From: Bacillota bacterium
GTDB taxonomy: Bacteria > Bacillota > Clostridia > Peptostreptococcales > Anaerovoracaceae
DNA: 11,321 bases
Assembly (NCBI GenBank): GCA_905372035.1
Contig: CAJPNN010000052.1
Location: 1-11,321 of the forward strand
Direction of reading: 5' to 3'
Position 1 is the first letter of the stretch; every line of letters starts with the position of its first letter. The translations under genes and the position numbers were made by a program. The notes under the pieces are model-generated. The model was not told the DNA's origin. It searched no databases and saw only the letters and a program-made list of their open reading frames with translations. Shown piece by piece: positions 1 to 5,958 of this stretch.

Positions 1-970
1 CTTCCTTTTCCTTTTCTTTATGCGCCTCTTCCAGCATGTCTTCCCACTGTTTATTTATCCTTAATTCGAGCCCTTCAAGTTTTTCATTGGCTTTTTCTTT
101 TCCCGCTCCCGTTGCATACAAACTTATCGGATGATCTTCATCTTCGGATACAAAACCCTGTTTTATCATCTCTTTTATAGTTTTTTCCAGCACATCATCT
201 ATATCTTTATTATGCGCATCTACAGCGGATATCACCATTTTACCCTCTTTGTTGCTCGCATTTTCATCTATTACTTTCCCCAATATGTTAGTAGTATATG
301 CAACTGAAGCTTCGCTTTTTACATGGTAAACGGTATATGGCATAAACATGGCAAGCAAAGCGCAGGCTGCAGCAACCACAACTGCAGCAAAAATTATTAT
401 CGCTTTCCTCCTGTTTTTCCTGCGTTTTTCACGTCTCGCCAGGTTCTGATTTCTCCGGTTCCTTGCATTTCTTTTTCCGCGACTTGATCTTCCTCTATCG
501 TCACCGTAAACATCATAACTTTCGTGATCATCGTCATCATAACGGTCATCATCGTCAAAATCATCTTCATCATCAAATTCTTGAATAAGTGTTCTGCTCT
601 TCCTTGACGGCGCTTCATATGCAGATTCCGGAGAATAAAATCCGGTCTTTCTCTCTTTCGATTTTTTCTTTCTCACCTTGGAAATGTCCGCTCCGCTTTG
701 TTCAAGAAACATCGTATAATCCAAAACTCTTTTCCTGACTAAAATCTCCGCATAATGCTTAAAGTCTCCTCGGTCTTCAGTATATCTTTTTATAGCCTCA
801 TAAAAAGAACTCCATGCTACGGTCCATTCCTCATCCTGCCTTGTTATCATTCTTTCCGCAACGTTTGAGGCAACATCAAGTATAAAAGGTTCCCACTCCG
901 CAATAAATGAGTTCAGTTCATTCTCATCAGTCTGTGCCTTTAAAACCCTCTCCTTAAGACGAGTATCCAA
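1..970 (-). CDS. SigI region-2 / RsgI-like membrane fusion protein (3' end beyond window)
   Basis: The visible 323 codons form one unbroken frame that runs off the left edge. Residues 18-88 resemble region 2 of the sigma factor SigI: an NEL...PFI start, then DEEWTVAWSSFYEAIKRY (46-63, the core-RNA-polymerase-binding helix area), then AEILVRKRVLDY (74-85). Residues 131-158 are very acidic (18 of 28 Asp/Glu), and 159-189 very basic (17 of 31 Arg/Lys). Residues 189-211 form one hydrophobic helix, with the basic side predicted cytoplasmic. Residues 212 to about 305 align with the RsgI outside domain (VKSEASVAYTTNILGKVID..., then NKEGKMVISAVDAHNKDIDDVLEKT.IKEMIKQGF in segments). I see neither the SigI C-terminal domain nor an RsgI N-terminal domain. 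The start is TTG, chosen because AGGAGG (979-984) lies 8 nt upstream and the homology begins soon after. The likely role is membrane-linked control of sigma activity. Domain calls are from memory of the families; the function is inference. Confidence 0.72.
   Translation of the reverse strand, partial: MDTRLKERVLKAQTDENELNSFIAEWEPFILDVASNVAERMITRQDEEWTVAWSSFYEAIKRYTEDRGDFKHYAEILVRKRVLDYTMFLEQSGADISKVRKKKSKERKTGFYSPESAYEAPSRKSRTLIQEFDDEDDFDDDDRYDDDDHESYDVYGDDRGRSSRGKRNARNRRNQNLARREKRRKNRRKAIIIFAAVVVAAACALLAMFMPYTVYHVKSEASVAYTTNILGKVIDENASNKEGKMVISAVDAHNKDIDDVLEKTIKEMIKQGFVSEDEDHPISLYATGAGKEKANEKLEGLELRINKQWEDMLEEAHKEKEKE
524..575. repeat. CAT/CGTC triplet-rich low-complexity tract inside the fusion gene
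   Basis: On the plus strand this stretch is almost entirely CAT, CGT and ATC triplets. On the coding strand it reads as GAT/GAC codons giving the Asp runs of the linker (residues about 133-149). It is imperfect, so it is coding low complexity and not a clean microsatellite, but it could expand or contract in threes by slippage without breaking the frame. Confidence 0.7.
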
Positions 971-978
971 TTTAAGTT

Positions 979-984
979 CCTCCT
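979..984 (-). promoter_or_regulatory. Ribosome binding site that fixes the TTG start of the fusion gene
   Basis: A full AGGAGG on the minus strand with 8 nt to the TTG at 970. No in-frame ATG lies close by: the first Met codon is residue 41, inside the sigma-like domain. The TTG is therefore the only start that keeps the domain whole. Confidence 0.8.
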
Positions 985-1011
985 TTTATTTATGAATCAC
1001 ACTTATAACCG

Positions 1012-1021
1012 ACAAATTTGT
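1012..1021. promoter_or_regulatory. Short perfect palindrome ACAAATTTGT in the leader of the fusion gene
   Basis: A 10-bp perfect palindrome lies between the predicted transcription start (about 1047) and the ribosome binding site (979-984). It could be an operator half or chance, since short AT-rich palindromes are common in this base composition. No protein partner can be named. Confidence 0.2.
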
Positions 1022-1053
1022 TTAAGTGCATTATTTTCAACTGCTACCTCATA

Positions 1054-1081
1054 ATCATACCATATATGCCGAAAGTTGCAA
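1054..1081 (-). promoter_or_regulatory. Predicted sigma-A promoter, extended -10, for the fusion gene
   Basis: On the minus strand the -35 is TTGCAA (1076-1081), the spacer is 16 nt, and the -10 is TATGAT (1054-1059) preceded by TGG, an extended -10. It lies after the pduL terminator and about 84 bp before the TTG start, so the fusion gene seems to be its own transcription unit. I do not see the ACCC/CGAA-type elements described for SigI-dependent promoters in this gap. Confidence 0.6.
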
Positions 1082-1153
1082 CAGATAAATTTAGTCACCT
1101 AAAACTATCCGCAATCACAGTTAATACAAGATAAAATCGTGCTCTGACAATAC

Positions 1154-1182
1154 AAAAACTCGGGTCGAAAACCGCACCCGAG
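1154..1182 (-). terminator. Rho-independent terminator after pduL
   Basis: Read on the minus strand, CTCGGGT (1182-1176) pairs with ACCCGAG (1165-1159) in a perfect 7-bp, GC-rich stem around a 10-nt loop. A run of five T (1158-1154) follows immediately. It lies about 39 nt past the pduL stop codon and separates pduL from the fusion gene. Confidence 0.9.
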
Positions 1183-1220
1183 CCATAAAACGATCAATAT
1201 ATAAAACAAGTCTAAAAATC

Positions 1221-1796
1221 TCAATCCAAGATTATTTCTCCGAAAGCATCCGCTCCGAGACCTGCCGCATTTCCTTCATCAGTATCGATATGCATCTCTC
1301 TCTCATAACTGTCAGAAGCACGAACCAGGACATTCTCAAAGATTAATGCTCTCTCACCTTCCACTCTCACCTTGACAACATCTTTGTCCTTCACTCTCGC
1401 CTCTTCTGCCTGTGCAAGGTTCAGATGTATATGTCTAAGTGCAACTATAACTCCCTGTGGCAAATCAACTTCGCCCGCAGGTCCCACCAGCTTGCAACCC
1501 GGTGTTCCGTCAAGTTTACCCGACTCTCTAACAGGCGCTTTAATACCTATGGTTCTGCAATCAGTATTTGACAACTCGACCTGTGTCACATTCCTTGTAG
1601 GTCCTAAAACTCTCAATCCTTTTAATGTGCCTTTAGACCCGACCACATCAACTTTTTCCTCACAGGCATACTGTCCCGGCTGTTTCAAATATTTAGTCGG
1701 ATGCAGCTCTGCACCTTTCCCGAATAAAGTCTCCACATCATTTTGTGAAAGATGTACATGCTTATTCGATAATCCAATTTCCACTTTGTAACCCAT
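1221..1796 (-). CDS. pduL: Phosphate acyltransferase (phosphotransacylase), PduL family
   Basis: This 191-residue protein should interconvert acyl-CoA plus phosphate and acyl-phosphate plus CoA (acetyl- or propanoyl-CoA), feeding an acetate kinase type reaction for ATP. It has the PduL landmarks: the metal-binding NKHVH (His13, His15) at the start, a VELSNTDC segment with the likely ligand Glu74, APVRESG with Arg90, RHIH (His122, His124), and MHIDTDEGNAAG with His169 near the end. Length matches the short, free form of the family. The homology starts at residue 3-5, so there is no N-terminal encapsulation peptide of the kind that targets PduL to microcompartments, and no shell protein gene is nearby. 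It is therefore probably a cytosolic enzyme replacing or assisting Pta. The start ATG has GGAG about 9 nt upstream. The gene is monocistronic from two predicted promoters to its own terminator. No acetate kinase gene is in the window. Confidence 0.93.
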   Translation of the reverse strand: MGYKVEIGLSNKHVHLSQNDVETLFGKGAELHPTKYLKQPGQYACEEKVDVVGSKGTLKGLRVLGPTRNVTQVELSNTDCRTIGIKAPVRESGKLDGTPGCKLVGPAGEVDLPQGVIVALRHIHLNLAQAEEARVKDKDVVKVRVEGERALIFENVLVRASDSYEREMHIDTDEGNAAGLGADAFGEIILD

Positions 1797-1858
1797 TTTA
1801 AAACTCTCCTTTTAATATATTCAGCATTTATTCACACATATTTATAAAACACTTACAT

Positions 1859-1872
1859 GACATTATACCATA
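1859..1872. repeat. 14-bp direct repeat, copy 1 (contains the proximal pduL -10)
   Basis: The plus-strand sequence GACATTATACCATA occurs here and again, identically, at 1952-1965, 93 bp apart. The core is an extended -10 element on the minus strand (TGGTATAAT followed by GTC). Flanking bases differ between the copies, so only the promoter core is repeated. Confidence 0.85.
1862..1867 (-). promoter_or_regulatory. Proximal extended -10 promoter for pduL
   Basis: A perfect TATAAT preceded by TGG on the minus strand, giving a leader of about 60 nt before the pduL start. The hexamer expected 17 nt upstream (1885-1890, TCGTAT) does not resemble TTGACA, so this promoter would rely on the extended -10 or on an activator. 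One arm of an inverted repeat covers that -35 position. Confidence 0.55.
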
Positions 1873-1882
1873 GAAGCAAAGC

Positions 1883-1913
1883 GAATACGATATAATCGAC
1901 CATGTGCGTATTC
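1883..1913. promoter_or_regulatory. 7-bp inverted repeat between the two pduL promoters, possible operator
   Basis: GAATACG (1883-1889) and CGTATTC (1907-1913) form a perfect inverted repeat around 17 nt. The left arm sits on the -35 position of the proximal promoter. The whole element lies downstream of the distal promoter start and so within that transcript. No T-run follows on the minus strand, so it is unlikely to be a terminator for hpt. It may be an operator or an RNA hairpin. Confidence 0.35.
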
Positions 1914-1951
1914 ACTCGTTCTTCTTTATTAATTGAGCGAATTTCCCGCAC

Positions 1952-1965
1952 GACATTATACCATA
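1952..1965. repeat. 14-bp direct repeat, copy 2 (contains the distal pduL -10)
   Basis: Identical over 14 bp to 1859-1872. It begins just past the hpt stop codon and carries the same extended -10 core on the minus strand. Confidence 0.85.
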
Positions 1966-1983
1966 AGTCTAAACTTCTTCCAA
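1955..1983 (-). promoter_or_regulatory. Distal promoter for pduL, overlapping the 3' end of hpt
   Basis: On the minus strand the -35 TTGGAA (1978-1983) lies inside the last codons of hpt. A spacer of exactly 17 nt follows, then a perfect TATAAT (1955-1960) preceded by TGG. This is the better formed of the two pduL promoters and gives a leader of about 150 nt. I see no clear terminator between hpt and pduL, so read-through from the long upstream operon is also possible. Confidence 0.65.
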
Positions 1984-2502
1984 GCAGGTTATATATGGCA
2001 GGTTTCTATATTTTTGATCATAGTCCAAACCATATCCTACGATAAATTTATTTTCAATAACAAAGCCGACATAATCCGCCTTTATATCTCTGGCACGTCT
2101 TTCCGGCTTGTCTAACAATGTACAGATCTTAAGACTCTTGGGTTTCATAGCTTTCAGATACTCTCTGAGATAATCTAAAGTTATTCCCGAATCTATTATA
2201 TCTTCAACGATGATAACGTTTTTACCTTCTATAGGAGAATCCAAATCTTTCAATATCCTCACTACTCCGGAACTCTTCGTCGATCCCCCGTAGCTTGACA
2301 CTGCCATGAAATCAATAGCCGTATCAACCGTAATATTCTTTATCAGATCCGCCATAAACATCACGGATCCTTTGAGAATACCTATGCAAAGAACCTCTTC
2401 TCCCTTATAATCGTCCGATATCTGTCTCCCGAGCTCTTCCGCTCTTTTGGCGAGCTGTTCCTCTGTTATCATCGTCTCTCCGAAACGGTATTCTTTTCCC
2501 AA
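1969..2502 (-). CDS. hpt: Hypoxanthine phosphoribosyltransferase
   Basis: A purine salvage enzyme of the cytoplasm that joins hypoxanthine (and usually guanine) to PRPP, giving IMP or GMP and pyrophosphate. The 177-residue length is normal. Visible motifs are LKGS (43-46, pyrophosphate-side loop), SSYGGST (69-75, the mobile loop with the Ser-Tyr pair), VIIVEDIIDSGITL (96-109, the PRPP-binding signature), KPERR (132-136), and GFVIENKFIVGYGLDYDQKYR (146-166 region), which closes over the base. The start is TTG at 2502, chosen because a full AGGAGG lies 8 nt upstream; the next Met (codon 11) has no well-spaced site. That binding site is made from the last codons of the DUF1232 gene, and only 3 nt separate the two genes, so their translation is probably coupled. 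It is the last gene of the tig-lon unit, and a promoter for pduL starts inside its 3' end. Confidence 0.95.
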   Translation of the reverse strand: MGKEYRFGETMITEEQLAKRAEELGRQISDDYKGEEVLCIGILKGSVMFMADLIKNITVDTAIDFMAVSSYGGSTKSSGVVRILKDLDSPIEGKNVIIVEDIIDSGITLDYLREYLKAMKPKSLKICTLLDKPERRARDIKADYVGFVIENKFIVGYGLDYDQKYRNLPYITCLEEV

Positions 2503-2505
2503 AAT

Positions 2506-2865
2506 TTAATCCTCCTCAGCTTTATCTTTATTACTTGGGGCATCGTTTTCATTCTCGACCCTATACTCAACATCTTCTATTATATTCTTATTTCTATATT
2601 TTCTCTTCCTGTCAACCGTTTGATCATCAACCCAATATGCGTCAAGCTGGTCTTTGAGGGTCCAAAGCACGAAAATCCATAAAAGTATATCATCCAGGAT
2701 GCCGAACACCGGTATTACTATAGGGATCAAGTCTATCGGCATACAAAGGTAAGCTATGGCTAAAACGATCAGACCTTTTTTCCACTTGGATACATTTTTG
2801 TCCCTCATTAAGTATTTTATAGATTTTATTCGTCTGATTAAGATCCTGAAACTCAAAAAATTCAT
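2506..2865 (-). CDS. Small YkvA-family (DUF1232) membrane-associated protein
   Basis: A 119-residue protein of unknown biochemical role. The family core is clear: a hydrophobic stretch (residues 32-55) containing MPIDLIP (42-48), then GILDD (55-60 region) and another hydrophobic helix (58-70), matching the PIDLIP...LDD pattern of YkvA/DUF1232 proteins. The N-terminus is basic (RRIK, KWKK) and the C-terminal 40 residues are charged and probably disordered. The frame extends five codons further to a TTG at 2880. I prefer the ATG at 2865 because GAGG lies 9 nt upstream, whereas the TTG has a purine run touching it with no spacing. It sits 21 nt after engB and 3 nt before hpt, so it appears to be translated within the same message. 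Its presence between engB and hpt gives no firm functional clue. Confidence 0.82.
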   Translation of the reverse strand: MNFLSFRILIRRIKSIKYLMRDKNVSKWKKGLIVLAIAYLCMPIDLIPIVIPVFGILDDILLWIFVLWTLKDQLDAYWVDDQTVDRKRKYRNKNIIEDVEYRVENENDAPSNKDKAEED

Positions 2866-2886
2866 TTCCGTATACCTCAATCCCTC

Positions 2887-3468
2887 TCAGATAAGTTCCT
2901 CAAGAATTTCCCACAGTTCCTCATATCCTGTTTTTTTAAGCGATGATACAGCTATTACCTTGTCCTCCGGAGCCATCTTAAGGGTTTTCCTTATGAGGGC
3001 AATATTCTTGGCAAGCTCATTTCTTGAAATCTTATCCGACTTTGTCGCCACAACAATTCCGTCCATTCCGTAATATTTAAGCCATTCATACATTTGTACA
3101 TCCTGTTTCGACGGTTCATGTCTCGAATCCACCAACTGGACCACTTTAACAAGCTCGGACCTGCTTGCAAGATACTTTTCTATCATCGGTCCCCACTGCT
3201 GTGAAACAGACTTTGAAACCTTTGCATATCCATATCCGGGTAGATCGACAATCCTGAAACGGTCATTTATAACATAGAAATTTATCGTTCTGGTCTTACC
3301 CGGACTCTGACTGACTCTTGCAAGTTTTTTTCTGTTTACCAGAGTATTGAACAATGAAGATTTTCCCACATTCGACCTTCCTGCAAACGCTATCTCAGGA
3401 AGCCCGTCACAAGGATACTGATCGGGTTTGACTGCAACCCTGTCCAATTCCGCATTCTTAACTTTCAT
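2887..3468 (-). CDS. engB: Ribosome-biogenesis GTPase EngB (YsxC/YihA)
   Basis: A cytoplasmic TRAFAC-class GTPase needed for late assembly of the large ribosomal subunit. All GTPase motifs are visible in order: G1 GRSNVGKSS (30-38), G2 with Thr61 in PGKTRTINFY, G3 DLPGYG (75-80), G4 TKSDK (142-146) and G5 SSLKKTG (175-181). The 193-residue length and the start MKVKNAEL are usual for the family. A ribosome binding site AAGGGG lies 7 nt before the ATG, and only 12 nt separate it from the lon stop codon. The lon-engB order is common in Bacillota, where the pair often shares a transcript, so the placement supports the call. No key residue is missing. Confidence 0.97.
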   Translation of the reverse strand: MKVKNAELDRVAVKPDQYPCDGLPEIAFAGRSNVGKSSLFNTLVNRKKLARVSQSPGKTRTINFYVINDRFRIVDLPGYGYAKVSKSVSQQWGPMIEKYLASRSELVKVVQLVDSRHEPSKQDVQMYEWLKYYGMDGIVVATKSDKISRNELAKNIALIRKTLKMAPEDKVIAVSSLKKTGYEELWEILEELI

Positions 3469-3480
3469 AGCAAAACCCCT

Positions 3481-5901
3481 TCAGCTTTCCAAAGCCTCTC
3501 CTATTACCTCTTCAGCCTTATCAACAAGTACAAACTCCAGCTTTTTTTTGACATTTAAAGGAATTTCCTCAATATCTTTTTCATTTTCTTTAGGCAGTAA
3601 AATTTTATTTATTCCTGCCCTGTGAGCGGCAAGCACCTTCTCTCTTATTCCCCCTACCGGGAGAACTTTACCTCTGAGCGTTATCTCTCCCGTCATGGCA
3701 ACATTGCTTTTCACCGGCTTGTTAAGTAAAGCGGATGTTATAGACGTAAACATCGTAACGCCGGCAGAAGGTCCGTCTTTCGGTGTCGCTCCCTCGGGAA
3801 CATGTATATGTATATCCTTATTTTTATAAAACTCCCCCGTTATTCCCAAGTTTTCCGCCTTGCTTCTTATATAACTGTAAGCGGTTTTTGCGGATTCCTG
3901 CATGACGTCTCCCAGCTGTCCCGTAAGTACAAGCTTACCGCTTCCCGGAACAACTCCCGTTTCAACAAACAGTGTATCTCCGCCTACGGCGGTCCATGCC
4001 AAACCTGTAACTACACCCGTTTGGTTTTCTCTCTCAATCTTGTCATAGAAATATTTTTTCTTTCCTATGTATTTTTCGAGATTACTCTGCGTAAATCTTA
4101 CTTTGCCGCTGCTTTTTTCCGCAATCTTTCTCGCACTCTTTCTGCAAAGGTTTGCAATTTCTCTCTCAAGATTTCTAACACCCGACTCTCTTGTGTAATA
4201 ATTTATCAAATCTCGAATAACAGGCTCGGATATACTGACTTGCGACTTTTTTAAACCGTGCGCCTTCACTTGTTTTTCAACTAGATATCTCTCCGCTATC
4301 TTCACCTTTTCTTCTTCTGTATATCCCGGAACCTCTATGAGTTCCATCCTGTCAAGAAGCGGACCCGGTATGGTATCCACAGTGTTTGCGGTAGTTATAA
4401 ACATAACCTTTGACAGATCGAAAGGTACCTCAAGATAGTGATCCGTAAAATCTTTATTCTGTTCGGGATCCAAAACTTCAAGGAGTGCGGATGCGGGATC
4501 TCCTTTAAAATCGGAGCCGAGTTTGTCCACTTCGTCAAACAAAAATACCGGATTATTGGTTCCGACATCGTTTATTGCAGAAATTATCCTTCCCGGAATA
4601 GCCCCTACATAAGTTCTTCTATGTCCTCTGATCTCCGCTTCATCTCTGACTCCGCCGAGTGACATTCTCACAAATTCTCTTCCCGTCGCTCTCGCTATAG
4701 ATTTAGCTATTGAAGTTTTTCCTACTCCCGGCGGTCCGACAAGGCATATTATAGGGCCGTTAAGTTTTTTTGAAAGCTTAACGACTGAAAGATATTCCAA
4801 AATTCTTTCCTTAACTTTTTCAAGCCCGTAATGATCTTCATTCAGAATTTTTTCAGCTTTTTTAATGTCGGAATTCGTCTTCGACGAATTTCTCCAAGGT
4901 AAATCAATCACGGTTTCTATATATGTTCTTACTACCGTACTTTCCGCAGAAGCAGGCTGCATTCTTTCGAGACGTTTCAGTTCTTTTCTGATTTTTTCAT
5001 CTACTTTTTTGTCAAGCTTGAGCTTATCCAACCTTTCAATCCATTTAACAGTTTCATTCTCAATATCTTCACTTATTCCCAGTTCTTCGTTTATAGCCTT
5101 GAGCTGTTCATGCAGATAAAACTCTCTTTGATTTTTATTGATCTGTTCCTTTACGCTCCTGTTTATATCATTTTCAATTTTCAGTATTTCGTTTTCTTTC
5201 GTCAATATATGATTTATTTTATCAAATCGTTCAACTATATTAAGAGCCTCAAGCACTTCCTGTTTTTCTTCAACTCCTATGTCAAGATGTGCGATAAGTG
5301 CATCCGCAAGCCTTGAAGCATCATCAAAACTCGCGGCATCGGGCATCATGTCCGATGACAGTTTCTGACTCAGTGCCAGGTAATTCTCAAAATTATCAAG
5401 AGTTACCCTTATAAGTGCCTCCACATAAGGTTCGTCTATCCTCGGATGTTGCTCAAAAACCTCTCTTACTTTAACTTCAAAATAAGGCACTTCAAACGTA
5501 ACCTCTTCAAGAGTTGCTCTATAAAGTCCCTCCACCAAAACTCTTACCAAATCCCCCGGCAATTTGAGCATCTGCTTAACCTTGGAGACTACACCCATGC
5601 CGAACAGATCTCCTATCATCGGCAAATCCACATCGGGATCTTTTTGTGCCGTAAGAAAAACCAACTGATTGTCCATCATTGCTTTTTCAAGCGCGGATAT
5701 CGACTTTTCTCTTCCTACGTCAAAATGCAAAACCATACCCGGAAATACCGAAAGTCCTCTCAACGGGATCATTGGCATAGTAAGCAGTTCATCTTCTTTA
5801 TCCCCTACACCTTTAAATTTTCCGTTTTCACCTATTTTGACATTTTCCTCATTTATCTCAACGATTTCCTGTTCCATATTTTTTTTCTTTATATCTTCCA
5901 T
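3481..5901 (-). CDS. lon: ATP-dependent Lon protease (LonA)
   Basis: A cytoplasmic AAA+ serine protease that degrades damaged and regulatory proteins. The 806 residues hold the full LonA plan: substrate-binding N-domain (about 42-240) beginning MIPLRGLSVFPGM, a coiled-coil region (about 225-320), an AAA+ module with Walker A GPPGVGKT (389-396) and Walker B VFLFDEVD (452-459), and the protease domain with Ser712 in PKDGPSAGV and Lys755 in GGIREKVLAAH as the Ser-Lys dyad. A charged extension of about 40 residues (many Lys, Glu and Asn) precedes the N-domain. I kept the first ATG because GGAGG lies about 7 nt upstream, while Met9 has none. It follows clpX after 57 nt that contain a hairpin, and engB follows after 12 nt. 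I see no CIRCE or CtsR-type operator near it. Confidence 0.98.
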   Translation of the reverse strand: MEDIKKKNMEQEIVEINEENVKIGENGKFKGVGDKEDELLTMPMIPLRGLSVFPGMVLHFDVGREKSISALEKAMMDNQLVFLTAQKDPDVDLPMIGDLFGMGVVSKVKQMLKLPGDLVRVLVEGLYRATLEEVTFEVPYFEVKVREVFEQHPRIDEPYVEALIRVTLDNFENYLALSQKLSSDMMPDAASFDDASRLADALIAHLDIGVEEKQEVLEALNIVERFDKINHILTKENEILKIENDINRSVKEQINKNQREFYLHEQLKAINEELGISEDIENETVKWIERLDKLKLDKKVDEKIRKELKRLERMQPASAESTVVRTYIETVIDLPWRNSSKTNSDIKKAEKILNEDHYGLEKVKERILEYLSVVKLSKKLNGPIICLVGPPGVGKTSIAKSIARATGREFVRMSLGGVRDEAEIRGHRRTYVGAIPGRIISAINDVGTNNPVFLFDEVDKLGSDFKGDPASALLEVLDPEQNKDFTDHYLEVPFDLSKVMFITTANTVDTIPGPLLDRMELIEVPGYTEEEKVKIAERYLVEKQVKAHGLKKSQVSISEPVIRDLINYYTRESGVRNLEREIANLCRKSARKIAEKSSGKVRFTQSNLEKYIGKKKYFYDKIERENQTGVVTGLAWTAVGGDTLFVETGVVPGSGKLVLTGQLGDVMQESAKTAYSYIRSKAENLGITGEFYKNKDIHIHVPEGATPKDGPSAGVTMFTSITSALLNKPVKSNVAMTGEITLRGKVLPVGGIREKVLAAHRAGINKILLPKENEKDIEEIPLNVKKKLEFVLVDKAEEVIGEALES

Positions 5902-5928
5902 TCTACCCCTCCTCTCATTAAGTTGAAA

Positions 5929-5945
5929 GGCGACCTTAGGCCGCC
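5929..5945 (-). terminator. Hairpin between clpX and lon, weak terminator or attenuator
   Basis: On the minus strand GGCGGCC (5945-5939) can pair with GGTCGCC (5935-5929) in a 7-bp stem with one G-U pair and a 3-nt loop. Only three T follow, so termination would be partial at best. It begins about 13 nt after the clpX stop and could instead be an mRNA processing or stability element that sets the lon to clpX ratio. Confidence 0.45.
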
Positions 5946-5958
5946 CGGGATTTCTTTA

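Noticed and set aside
524..575. Possible CRISPR-like or microsatellite array
   Set aside because: The repeats are irregular triplets that code for Asp in frame. There are no spacers of constant length.
397..618. A 73-codon open frame on the minus strand within the linker region of the fusion gene
   Set aside because: It is a shifted reading of the GAT-rich tract (Met/Thr-rich product), has no ribosome binding site, and lies wholly inside the larger, better supported frame.
1372..1791. A 139-codon open frame on the plus strand
   Set aside because: It is the antisense shadow of pduL, whose metal-binding motifs are intact on the other strand.
1883..1913. Terminator for hpt
   Set aside because: The 7-bp stem has a 17-nt loop and no T-run after it on the minus strand, so I list it as a possible operator instead.
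2866..2880. TTG start for the DUF1232 gene, five codons further upstream
   Set aside because: The purine run before it has no proper spacing, while the ATG at 2865 has GAGG 9 nt upstream.
3802..4254. A 150-codon open frame on the plus strand
   Set aside because: It is antisense to the protease and AAA+ part of lon, with no recognisable domain and no start signal.
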